From contig DATKRG010000212.1 in NCBI GenBank assembly GCA_035532275.1, positions 1 to 17,018 on the forward strand: 17,018 nt of DNA. Reading direction: 5' to 3'. Below, piece by piece: positions 6,861-13,765 of this stretch (its first letter is position 1; each line of letters opens with the position of its first letter). The notes under the pieces are model-generated. The model searched no databases, was not told the DNA's origin, and saw only the letters and a list, made by a program, of their open reading frames with translations. The DNA is from UBA9676 sp035532275. Lineage in GTDB: Bacteria; Actinomycetota; Actinomycetes; Streptosporangiales; Streptosporangiaceae. A program made the position numbers and the translations under genes.

Positions 6861-6929
6861 GTGGTCATCAATCCCGGTTATGTGTCCTGTGGTGCTGACA
6901 TCGGCCCCAGCAGCGACGTCAGCGCATGA
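6861..6929 (+). CDS. 22-residue ORF downstream of the TPP riboswitch, coupled to the kinase gene
   Basis: GTG at 6861 is 5 nt after GGGAGG and opens a 22-codon frame encoding VVINPGYVSCGADIGPSSDV plus Ser-Ala. Its TGA (6927-6929) overlaps the ATG of the kinase gene (6926-6928) as ATGA. The kinase start has no Shine-Dalgarno sequence of its own within 20 nt, so ribosomes finishing this ORF probably deliver translation to the kinase. The ORF would thus relay riboswitch control by translational coupling. I recognise no homologue of the peptide; whether it has a function beyond coupling is unknown. Confidence 0.55.
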   Translation: MVINPGYVSCGADIGPSSDVSA

Positions 6930-8083
6930 CCGGCCAGTCCGCACCGGCCGGGCTCGTCCACGGCATGGGCAAGGAGCTCGTCGAACCGGACTGGGCCCCG
7001 CTCACCGGCGACGAGGTGAGCAGCGTGCTCGCCCGCTACGACGGGGCCGCCCCCCGGGCCGTCATCGTCTGGCGCAGCCCCCGGCCGATGTCGGCGGCGG
7101 CCCTGGTCCGCCACGACGGCGAGAACCTGTTCGTGAAGCGCCACCACACGCGCGTGCGGTCCGCCGCCCAGCTCGCCGCCGAACATGCCTTCATCGCCCA
7201 CCTGCGCGAGCACGGCGTGCCGGTGCCAGCGGTCCGGCGGACGCCGGACGGGCGGACCGCAGTGATGGACCGCGAGTACGTGTACGAGGTCCACGAGGTG
7301 GCTGCCGGGGCCGACCTGTACCGCGACGCGATGTCGTGGACACCGTTCACCAGCCCCGGCCACGCCCGGGCCGCGGGCGCCGCACTCGCCCGGCTGCACC
7401 TGGCGGCGGCCAGCTTCCGGCGCCCGGCCCGGCCACCGGCGGTGCTCACCAGCTCCTGCGCCATCATCACCGCCGCGGACCCGCTCGCGCAGATAACCGC
7501 CATCGCGGGCCGGCGGCCCGGGCTGGCCGCCTACCTGGACGGCCGTGACTGGCCGGGCGAGCTCGCCCGGCACGTGCTGCCTGCCATCGGCCGGGCCGCG
7601 CCGCTGATCGCCCGGCTGGACCGGCAGTGGGGGCACGGGGACTGGCACCCCTCCAACCTCACCTGGGACCGGGCCGGCCCCGGCGCGCAGGTGTCCGGGG
7701 TGTTCGACTTCGGGCTGGCCAACCGAACGTTCGCGGTGCACGATCTCGCGGTCGCGCTGGAGCGCAGCACCGTGGCCTGGCTGGACCTGGCCGAATCGGG
7801 CAGGGCCGGGACCGACCTGGCCGCCATCGACGCGCTCCTGGACGGCTACCAGAGCGTCAGGCCGCTCAGCCCGGACGAGGCCGCGGCCCTGCCCGAGGTG
7901 CTGCCGGTCGCCCACGTCGAGTACGCGCTGTCGGAGACCGAGTACTTCGCCGACGTCGTGGCCGCGCCCAGCCTCGCCGATCTCGCCTACGACACCTACC
8001 TCATCGGCCACGCCGAGTGGTTCGCCGGCCGGGACGGTTCAGCCCTGCTCGGCCACCTGCGTCAGCGGGCACGCGGGCGCTGA
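6926..8083 (+). CDS. APH/choline-kinase-like phosphotransferase under TPP-riboswitch control
   Basis: A 385-residue cytoplasmic small-molecule kinase of the aminoglycoside phosphotransferase fold. The visible ATP-site lysine is in NLFVKRHH (K71), with a likely partner glutamate E86 in LAAEHAF. The catalytic loop is HGDWHPSN (residues 237-244, catalytic D239, metal ligand N244), followed by the magnesium-binding FDFG (260-263). The length is normal for the family. The fold does not define the substrate, and resistance to antibiotics should not be assumed. E. coli ThiK, a thiamine kinase, belongs to this superfamily, and the TPP riboswitch upstream makes thiamine or a thiamine precursor or breakdown alcohol a reasonable substrate (inference). 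Its 3' end overlaps the convergent tex gene by 22 bp. The ATG at 6926 is chosen for the ATGA overlap with the short ORF. Confidence 0.85.
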   Translation: MTGQSAPAGLVHGMGKELVEPDWAPLTGDEVSSVLARYDGAAPRAVIVWRSPRPMSAAALVRHDGENLFVKRHHTRVRSAAQLAAEHAFIAHLREHGVPVPAVRRTPDGRTAVMDREYVYEVHEVAAGADLYRDAMSWTPFTSPGHARAAGAALARLHLAAASFRRPARPPAVLTSSCAIITAADPLAQITAIAGRRPGLAAYLDGRDWPGELARHVLPAIGRAAPLIARLDRQWGHGDWHPSNLTWDRAGPGAQVSGVFDFGLANRTFAVHDLAVALERSTVAWLDLAESGRAGTDLAAIDALLDGYQSVRPLSPDEAAALPEVLPVAHVEYALSETEYFADVVAAPSLADLAYDTYLIGHAEWFAGRDGSALLGHLRQRARGR

Positions 8084-10623
8084 CCACCACCGGCGCTGCC
8101 GGGGCCGGCGCTGCCAGGGCCGGCCAGCCCGGCCCGCTGCAGCGCGTCGGCCATCGCCCCGCCGCCGCTGGCCGGCCTACCGCCAGTCCCCCTACCGCCA
8201 GTCCCCCCACCGCCAGTCCCCCCACCGCCAGACCCCCCACCGCCAGACCCCCCACCGCGGGGACGGTCATCTGCGCCCTGCTCCCGGCTGCCGCCGCCCG
8301 GCCGGCCACCGCGCCGGCCTGCCTCACCGGCCCCGCCGGGCTCGTCGTCCAGCCGCATCGTGAGCGAGATCCGCTTGCGTGCCAGGTCGACCCCGAGCAC
8401 CTTCACCCGCACCACGTCACCGGACTTGGCCACCTCGCGCGGATCCGCGACGAAGCCGCGGGACATGGCGGACACGTGCACCAGGCCGTCCTGGTGCACA
8501 CCGACATCGACGAAGGCGCCGAACGCCGCCACGTTGGTGACCACGCCTTCCAGCACCATGCCGGGTGCGAGGTCGGCCAGCTCCTCCACTCCCTCGGCGA
8601 ACGCCGCGGTGGTGAAGGCCGGCCGCGGGTCACGGCCCGGCTTCTCCAGCTCGGCCAGGATGTCGGTCACCGTCGGCAGGCCGAACCGCTCGTCGGTGAA
8701 GTCGGCTGCCCGCAGCGAGCGCAGCACCGGCGTGTTGCCGATCAGCTGGGGCATCGGCGTGCTGGCCGCCGCCAGGATGCGCCGCACTACCGGATACGCC
8801 TCCGGGTGCACCGCGGAGGCGTCGAGCGGGTCGTCGCCGCCGGTGATCCGCAGGAACCCGGCGCACTGCTCGAACGCCTTGGGGCCGAGCCGGGGGACAT
8901 GCCGCAGCGCCGTCCGGCTGCGGTACGGCCCGTTGGCGTCCCGGTGCGCCACCACCGCCCCGGCCAGGCCCTCGGTGATGCCGGACACCCGGGCCAGCAG
9001 CGGCGCGGACGCCGTGTTGACGTCGACGCCGACCGCGTTCACGCAGTCCTCCACGACCGCGTTTAGCGAGTGTGACAGCTTGGTCCCGGCCACGTCGTGC
9101 TGGTACTGGCCGACGCCGATCGCCTTCGGGTCGATCTTGACCATCTCGGCGAGCGGGTCCTGCAGGCGCCGCGCGATCGACACCGCCCCGCGCAGCGACA
9201 CGTCCATGCCGGGCAGCTCCCGGGACGCGTAGGCGGACGCCGAATACACCGAGGCGCCAGCCTCGGACACCATCACCTTGGTGAGCTTCAGCTCGGGATG
9301 CGCCCGGATCAGGTCGGCGGCGAGCCGGTCGGTCTCGCGGGAGGCGGTGCCGTTGCCGATCGCGATCAGCTCGACGCCATGCGCGGCTGCCAGCCGCGCG
9401 AGCGTGGCGATCGACGGCTGCCAGCCCGCTCCCCCGCCGCCGGCGCTCCCACTGGCAGTCCCACCGCCGGCGCGCCTCAGCTCATGCGGGTAGATCGTGT
9501 GCGTGGTCACCGGCTTGCCGGTGCCGTCCACCACCGCGACCTTCACCCCGGTGCGGAAACCGGGGTCCAGGCCCATCGTGGGCCTGGCACCGGCCGGCGC
9601 GGCGAGCAGCACGTCCCGCAGGTTAGCGGCGAACACGGCGACCGCCTCGTCCTCGGCCCGCTGCCACAGCCGCATCCGCAGGTCGATCCCCAGATGAGCC
9701 AGCAGCCGGGTGCGCCAGGCCCAGCGGACAGTCTCCGCCAGCCAGCGGTCCCCTGGCCGGCCCCCCGCGGTGATCCCGAATCGCTGGGCGACCCGCTCCT
9801 CATAATCGTTCAGCCGCCCGCTGGCCGGATCTGTCACCTGGCCGTCAGCGGCGGTACTACCGCCCGCGTACACCTCGTCGGGGTCGAGGTTGAGGTCGAG
9901 GATCTCCTCCTTCTCGCCGCGGAACATCGCCAGGATCCGGTGCGACGGGAGCGTGCCGAACGATTCGGTGTAATCGAAGTAGTCCGCGAACTTGGCACCC
10001 GCCTCCTGCTGGCCATCCCGGACCCGGGAGACCAGGCGGCCCCGCGACCACATCCGCTCCCGCAGTTCCCCGATCAGGTCGGCGTCCTCACCGAAGCGCT
10101 CGGACAGGATCGCCCGGGCGCCGTCGAGGGCGGCAGCCGCATCCGGCACGCCCCTGCCCTCGTCCACGTAGGCCGCCGCCACCTGCTGCGGGTCCCGCCC
10201 GGGGTCGGCGAGCAGCTGATCGGCCAGCGGCTCCAGTCCCGCCTCCCGGGCGATCTGCGCTTTGGTGCGCCGCTTGGGCTTGTAGGGCAGGTAGATGTCC
10301 TCCAGCCGGGCCTTGGAGTCGGCGGCCATGATCTGCGCCGCCAGCGCGTCGTCCAGCTTGCCCTGGGCGCGGACCGACTCCAGGATCGCGCTGCGCCGCT
10401 CCTCCAGCTCACGCAGGTAGCGCAGCCGGTCGTCCAGGGTGCGCAGCTGCGTGTCGTCGAGCGCGCCGGTCGCCTCCTTGCGGTAGCGGGCGATGAACGG
10501 CACGGTGGCGCCCGCGTCGAGCAGGCCGACCGCGGCCAGCACCTGGCTCTCGCGCACAGCGAGTTCCTCCGCGATCCGGCGGTGGACCGGCACCGGGACG
10601 GGGACCTGGGCGGATGTCGTCAC
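8062..10623 (-). CDS. tex: Tex, S1 RNA-binding transcription accessory protein
   Basis: An 853-residue soluble nucleic-acid-binding protein. The domains in order are: N-terminal Tex helical domain (about 10-200, with VPFIARYRKEATGALDDTQL and EDIYLPYKPKRRTKAQIA); a YqgF/RNase-H-like domain (about 348-470, GLDPGFRTGVKVAVVD and IAIGNGTASRETD); a helix-hairpin-helix region (about 525-592, NTASAPLLARVSGI and PYRSRTAL); and an S1 domain (about 688-757, FGAFVDVGVHQDGLVHVSAM). Tex proteins act in transcription and RNA quality control. Two features are unusual: a Gly/Ser-rich insert within the YqgF domain (about 385-400), and a C-terminal 85-residue Gly-rich tail encoded partly by a 15-bp tandem repeat. 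The GTG start at 10623 has GAAGGTGG about 10 nt upstream. The gene is monocistronic and convergent with the kinase gene. Confidence 0.97.
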   Translation of the reverse strand: MTTSAQVPVPVPVHRRIAEELAVRESQVLAAVGLLDAGATVPFIARYRKEATGALDDTQLRTLDDRLRYLRELEERRSAILESVRAQGKLDDALAAQIMAADSKARLEDIYLPYKPKRRTKAQIAREAGLEPLADQLLADPGRDPQQVAAAYVDEGRGVPDAAAALDGARAILSERFGEDADLIGELRERMWSRGRLVSRVRDGQQEAGAKFADYFDYTESFGTLPSHRILAMFRGEKEEILDLNLDPDEVYAGGSTAADGQVTDPASGRLNDYEERVAQRFGITAGGRPGDRWLAETVRWAWRTRLLAHLGIDLRMRLWQRAEDEAVAVFAANLRDVLLAAPAGARPTMGLDPGFRTGVKVAVVDGTGKPVTTHTIYPHELRRAGGGTASGSAGGGGAGWQPSIATLARLAAAHGVELIAIGNGTASRETDRLAADLIRAHPELKLTKVMVSEAGASVYSASAYASRELPGMDVSLRGAVSIARRLQDPLAEMVKIDPKAIGVGQYQHDVAGTKLSHSLNAVVEDCVNAVGVDVNTASAPLLARVSGITEGLAGAVVAHRDANGPYRSRTALRHVPRLGPKAFEQCAGFLRITGGDDPLDASAVHPEAYPVVRRILAAASTPMPQLIGNTPVLRSLRAADFTDERFGLPTVTDILAELEKPGRDPRPAFTTAAFAEGVEELADLAPGMVLEGVVTNVAAFGAFVDVGVHQDGLVHVSAMSRGFVADPREVAKSGDVVRVKVLGVDLARKRISLTMRLDDEPGGAGEAGRRGGRPGGGSREQGADDRPRGGGSGGGGSGGGGTGGGGTGGRGTGGRPASGGGAMADALQRAGLAGPGSAGPGSAGGGQRPRAR
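8177..8260. repeat. 15-bp tandem repeat (about 5.6 copies) in the tex 3' end
   Basis: Units of C(T/C)ACCGCCAG(T/A)CCCC lie at 8177, 8192, 8207, 8222 and 8237, with a partial sixth at 8252. On the coding strand they encode repeated GGxGG pentapeptides with Ser or Thr in the middle. A 15-bp unit preserves frame, so copy number can vary without disrupting the protein. Confidence 0.9.
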
Positions 10624-10789
10624 GATCGGGAACCACCTTCTCGCTCGGCTGCCGGACAGGGCCCGGCGCTCCCACGGGCCCAGGAGTGAATTGTGCCGTG
10701 CCGCGGCAGCAGTTTTCGCCGCGGAAGTTGTTGGCGCGGCGGCACCGGCCGGCTCCTACCGATGTCAGCACGCCCGAAGGGAACTTTCG
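10624..10789. promoter_or_regulatory. Divergent promoter region between tex and the DUF4232 gene
   Basis: 166 bp that must hold both promoters. The visible elements are a 10-bp palindrome, TGCCGCGGCA (10699-10708), and A/T-richer runs (AGTTTTCG, GTTGTTGG) around 10711-10734. No confident -35/-10 pair could be set for either strand. Confidence 0.3.
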
Positions 10790-11443
10790 ATGAGGACTCT
10801 CCTGATCGCCGCGCTCGCCGCCACCGGCCTGGCGACCTGCGCCTGCACCGGCCAGGGCACGTCGGCCACGCCGCAGGCCACGGTGACCGTCCAGGCCACC
10901 CACACCGTCACCACCCAGCCTTCCCCGCCACCGGCCGCCGCCCTGTCGTCGCCGGCCACCGCGGCCCCCGCCGGCGCGCCCGCCGCCCCGCCCAGTGCCG
11001 TCGCCGCTCCCGCGGGCTGCCTGACCCGCTACCTCGGTGCGAAGGTCGGGGTCAGCCAGGGCACCCCCGCCACCAGCTTCGTGGTGATCGTGTTCCGGAA
11101 CCTGGAGACGTACCCGTGCACCCTCTACGGCTACCCCGGGGTCGCCCTCGCGGGCGGCAAGCCGGCCACCCAGATCGGGCTCTCCGCCGCGGAGGACCCG
11201 GCCACGCCGCGGGAACTGGTCACCCTCCCGCCGGGCGGGCGGGCCAGCGCCCTGCTGAAGATCGTGCGCACGTCCACCCTGCCGCCGTCGAAGTGCGGCG
11301 CGGTCACCGCGCACTGGCTGCAGATCATCCCGCCGAACCAGACGGTCCCGATCTACCTGGGCTTCAACGAACCGACCTGCGCCAAGCCGCTCCAGACCCT
11401 GTACATCGACGCCGTCCGCCCCGGCGCTGGCAGCGGCGCCTAG
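10790..11443 (+). CDS. Secreted DUF4232 protein, probable lipoprotein
   Basis: A 217-residue exported protein. The N-terminus is Met-Arg, a hydrophobic stretch (3-15) and LATCAC (14-19), a near-lipobox whose -1 residue is Thr rather than Gly/Ala. Lipidation at C17 or C19 is therefore likely but not certain. A low-complexity Thr/Pro/Ala linker (about 20-75) follows, then a beta-rich DUF4232 domain with GCLTRYLGAKVG, FRNLETYPCTLYGYPGVAL and a C-terminal LQIIPP segment. Three to four cysteines in the domain could form disulfides outside the cell. The family is common on actinobacterial surfaces and its function is unknown. I chose the ATG at 10790 over longer in-frame starts because GAAGGGA precedes it and the signal sequence begins there. 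A strong terminator follows. Confidence 0.87.
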   Translation: MRTLLIAALAATGLATCACTGQGTSATPQATVTVQATHTVTTQPSPPPAAALSSPATAAPAGAPAAPPSAVAAPAGCLTRYLGAKVGVSQGTPATSFVVIVFRNLETYPCTLYGYPGVALAGGKPATQIGLSAAEDPATPRELVTLPPGGRASALLKIVRTSTLPPSKCGAVTAHWLQIIPPNQTVPIYLGFNEPTCAKPLQTLYIDAVRPGAGSGA

Positions 11444-11471
11444 CCGCCAGGCGCGACTGTTCGCTCTGACC

Positions 11472-11508
11472 GCCGCCGGCCACCTCACCCCCCGAGGTGG
11501 CCGGCGGC
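11472..11508 (+). terminator. Strong intrinsic-type terminator after the DUF4232 gene
   Basis: Perfect 15-bp inverted repeat: GCCGCCGGCCACCTC (11472-11486), 7-nt loop ACCCCCC, GAGGTGGCCGGCGGC (11494-11508). It lies 29 nt after the stop codon. It lacks a U-tract, which is usual in high-GC actinobacteria. Confidence 0.85.
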
Positions 11509-11524
11509 CTGCCCGCTTGCGGGC

Positions 11525-11530
11525 TAGCAT
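11525..11530 (+). promoter_or_regulatory. Candidate -10 box (TAGCAT) for a leaderless transcript
   Basis: TAGCAT (TANNNT type) lies 8 nt before the ATG at 11539, so the transcript would start at or within a base or two of the start codon. No Shine-Dalgarno sequence is present, which supports a leaderless mRNA. The hexamer is directly preceded by the hairpin GCCCGC-TT-GCGGGC (11511-11524). Confidence 0.55.
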
Positions 11531-11538
11531 GTGGCCCC

Positions 11539-12693
11539 ATGCGGCTCATGGGTGGCGCTGGCGCGTTCGTCCTCGTTGCGGGTATCACCCTGGCGGCCTG
11601 CGGGACCGCCGCGCCGCCGCCGGGCACGCCCCGGCCCGCCGCGTCCAGCGTCCAGGCGGCGCAGGCGGCCACGCAGCAGCCGGGCCCCGCACCCAGCCCC
11701 ACGCCGAGCCCCACCCAGCCGGTCTTCGCCGGCAACCCGGACGGCCACGCGTTCGTGCCCGCGGTGGCACGGCCGGCCGGCACCTCGCATCCCGCCCACG
11801 TCGTGGGCGATGGCATCGCGGCCAGCTGCACGTCACAGGCGGTGGTCGCGGCCGTCGCGGCGGGCGGTGTGATCACGTTCTCCTGCGGCCCGCGCCCGGT
11901 GACCATCACGATGACGGCCACCGCGAAGGTCCGCAACACCAGCTCCCGGGTCGTCCTGGACGGCGGCGGGAAGGTCACGCTCAGCGGCGGCGGCACCCGC
12001 CGGATCCTGTATATGGACACCTGCGACCCGGCCCAGGTGTGGACCACCTCCCACTGCCAGGACCAGTCCAGCCCGAAGCTGATCGTGCAGAACATGACGT
12101 TCCGGGACGGCAACTCCACCGGGCAGAGTTTCGACGGCGGGGGCGGCGGGGCCATCTTCGACCGCGGCGGGCAGCTCAAGGTGATCGACTCGCGGTTCAC
12201 CGGCAACCGCTGCGACGCCACCGGCCCGGACCCGGGCGGGGCCGCCATCCGGGCGCTGAGCCAGTACCGCAGCCGGCCGGTGTACATCGTGCAGAGCACC
12301 TTCCGGGACGGCATGTGCTCCAACGGCGGCGCGCTGAGCAGCATCGGTGTGTCGTGGGTGGTGCTCAACAGCGTCCTGACACACAACCAGGCGATCGGCT
12401 GGGGCGCGAACCCGGCGCGCGGCGGCACGCCGGGCGGTGGCAGCGGCGCGGCCATCTACACCGACGGTGACCTGTACACCGTGACGGTCGCGGGCACGGT
12501 CATCGCGTTCAACCACGCCAAGGAGGGCGGCGGGGCCATCTTCTTCGTCAGCAACGACCACACCGGCACGCTGGCGATCCGGCACTCCAGGCTCCACCAC
12601 AACCCCAGCGACGGCTTCGAGACGCCCGGCTACCCCGGCATCTTCTTCCTCGGCCGCGGCCAGCCCCTGGTGACCGCCAGCAGCCTCACCTGA
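11539..12693 (+). CDS. Beta-helix lipoprotein with Pmp-like GGAI repeats
   Basis: A 384-residue exported lipoprotein. The signal peptide has a good lipobox, LAAC, with lipidation at C21. A Pro/Ala/Thr linker (about 22-65) is followed by a right-handed parallel beta-helix. Short coils repeat a GGAI-type turn: GGGGAIFDRGG, GGAAIRALSQ, NGGALSSIG, GSGAAIYTDG and GGGAIFFVSND, each followed by an S/T-x-F/L-x-x-N type strand, as in polymorphic outer membrane protein-like repeats. No polysaccharide-lyase active site is apparent, so a binding or structural surface role is as likely as an enzyme. I chose the ATG at 11539 because it sits at the predicted leaderless start; the ATG three codons later (11548) is an alternative. 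Convergent with the sigma-factor gene. Confidence 0.82.
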   Translation: MRLMGGAGAFVLVAGITLAACGTAAPPPGTPRPAASSVQAAQAATQQPGPAPSPTPSPTQPVFAGNPDGHAFVPAVARPAGTSHPAHVVGDGIAASCTSQAVVAAVAAGGVITFSCGPRPVTITMTATAKVRNTSSRVVLDGGGKVTLSGGGTRRILYMDTCDPAQVWTTSHCQDQSSPKLIVQNMTFRDGNSTGQSFDGGGGGAIFDRGGQLKVIDSRFTGNRCDATGPDPGGAAIRALSQYRSRPVYIVQSTFRDGMCSNGGALSSIGVSWVVLNSVLTHNQAIGWGANPARGGTPGGGSGAAIYTDGDLYTVTVAGTVIAFNHAKEGGGAIFFVSNDHTGTLAIRHSRLHHNPSDGFETPGYPGIFFLGRGQPLVTASSLT

Positions 12694-12723
12694 CCGGACG
12701 GGACGGGACGCTCACCAGGGAAA

Positions 12724-12755
12724 CCGCCGGGGCGGCGGGGCCGTTCTAGCCGCCG
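12724..12755. terminator. Possible bidirectional terminator between convergent genes
   Basis: The gap between the beta-helix lipoprotein and the sigma-factor gene holds CCGCC-GG-GGCGG (12724-12735) and an overlapping alternative pairing, CGGCGG (12733-12738) with CCGCCG (12750-12755). The stems are short and mutually exclusive. Confidence 0.3.
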
Positions 12756-13726
12756 AGGCGGGCCGGCAGGCCGAACAGGGGGAACAGGGTCCCGGTAGCG
12801 AGGAAGAAGGTGAGCTCGCCGATCCGGCCGTCCCGCAGCTCGAGCACCTGCAGCGCCCACGGCTCGTAGCCGCCACCCGGGGCCGGCTTGTACTGGCCGA
12901 ACGCGGGCGAGCCGTTCGCCGTCCCCACCGGGATGACACGCGAGCCGCGGCACCCGATGCCCGGGCCGAGCCACCAGGCGAAGATGTCGTCCCGGCCGGC
13001 CAGCCACATGTCGAACGGCGGCATCGACTGGGTGGCGTCCTCGTGGATGAGCGCCGTCAGCGCCTCGATGTCGTAGGCCTCGAAAGCCGCCACGTACCGG
13101 GCCAGCAGCAGCCGGTCGGACTCGGCCAGGTCCGGCCCGGCCGCGGTGGCCGTGGGCCTGCTCGCACCCAGCGTGGCCCGCGCCCGCTGCAGCGCGCTGT
13201 TCACCGACGCGGGGGTCGTCTCCAGCAGGCCGGCCACCTCACTGGCCTTCCACTGCAGCACCTCACACAGGATCAGCGCGGCCCGCTGGCGCGGCGGGAG
13301 ATGCTGGAGCGCCGCCACGAACGCCAGCCGCACCGTGTCGCGGGTGACGGCGACGTCCGCCGGATCACCAGAACCGGCCACGAGGCTGTCCGGGATGGGC
13401 TCGAGCCAGCTCGCGGCCGGCCGTTCGTGCAGGTTCTCCGCGACCGGCTCGCGGGCCGGGCCCAGGTCCATCGGGCGGGCCCGCCGCTCGACACTCCTGA
13501 GCATGTCCAGGCAGACGTTGGTGGCGATCCGGTACAGCCACGAGCGGAGCGAGGCGCGGCCCTCGAAGCTGTCGAACGACCGCCAGGCACGGCTGAACGT
13601 CTCCTGCACCGCGTCGTCGGCCTCGAAGGGGGAGGCCAGCATGCGATAGCAGTATCCGCGCAGCTCGCCACGGCGTTCCTCCAGCCGGGGCCCGAGCTCG
13701 CCGCGTGTGACCGTGGGTGCGTCCAC
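12746..13726 (-). CDS. ECF sigma factor with C-terminal SnoaL-like domain (SigG/SigJ-type)
   Basis: A 326-residue RNA polymerase sigma factor of the extracytoplasmic-function type. Sigma-2 spans about 22-85 (YCYRMLASPFEADDAVQETF, then SWLYRIATNVCLDMLR) and sigma-4 about 133-185 (LPPRQRAALILCEVL and WKASEVAGLLETTPASVNSA). Residues about 203-315 form a SnoaL-like fold (LLARYVAAFEAYDIEALTAL, then a DMWLAGRDDIFAWW segment). In related ECF families this tail replaces a separate anti-sigma factor and modulates activity. No anti-sigma gene is adjacent, in agreement. The GTG at 13726 has no clear Shine-Dalgarno sequence but lies 6 nt after a TAGCAT box, suggesting a leaderless start. The gene begins 39 nt after the zinc-finger gene on the same strand, so read-through from that operon is also possible. 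Confidence 0.92.
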   Translation of the reverse strand: MDAPTVTRGELGPRLEERRGELRGYCYRMLASPFEADDAVQETFSRAWRSFDSFEGRASLRSWLYRIATNVCLDMLRSVERRARPMDLGPAREPVAENLHERPAASWLEPIPDSLVAGSGDPADVAVTRDTVRLAFVAALQHLPPRQRAALILCEVLQWKASEVAGLLETTPASVNSALQRARATLGASRPTATAAGPDLAESDRLLLARYVAAFEAYDIEALTALIHEDATQSMPPFDMWLAGRDDIFAWWLGPGIGCRGSRVIPVGTANGSPAFGQYKPAPGGGYEPWALQVLELRDGRIGELTFFLATGTLFPLFGLPARLGG

Positions 13727-13731
13727 CCGTT

Positions 13732-13737
13732 CATGCT
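13732..13737 (-). promoter_or_regulatory. Candidate -10 box (TAGCAT) for the sigma-factor gene, with adjacent palindrome
   Basis: On the minus strand TAGCAT is followed after 6 nt by the GTG start. The perfect palindrome GGACCGGTCC (13740-13749) lies 2 nt upstream and could be an operator. The arrangement parallels the lipoprotein promoter at 11525. Confidence 0.5.
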
Positions 13738-13765
13738 ACGGACCGGTCCCGACAGTCCGGGCGGG

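Noticed and set aside
6926..8083. Aminoglycoside-resistance gene
   Set aside because: The APH fold alone does not indicate antibiotic substrates. The TPP riboswitch upstream and lack of mobile-element context argue for a metabolic kinase.
8177..8260. Possible CRISPR array or regulatory iterons
   Set aside because: Units are 15 bp with no spacers, lie inside the tex coding frame, and preserve reading frame; they are a coding microsatellite.
7627..9066. 479-codon plus-strand frame covering the kinase 3' end and the antisense of tex
   Set aside because: It runs through the kinase gene in another frame and then antisense to conserved S1 and HhH regions of tex, and contains the 15-bp repeat as low-complexity SPPTA runs. 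It is not a real gene.
9097..10689. 530-codon plus-strand frame antisense to the tex N-terminal half
   Set aside because: tex on the opposite strand is conserved throughout, and the antisense product has no domain features.
10493..10789. Longer N-terminus for the DUF4232 protein
   Set aside because: It would overlap the tex start region and bury the signal sequence; the ATG at 10790 has GAAGGGA upstream and begins a classical export signal.
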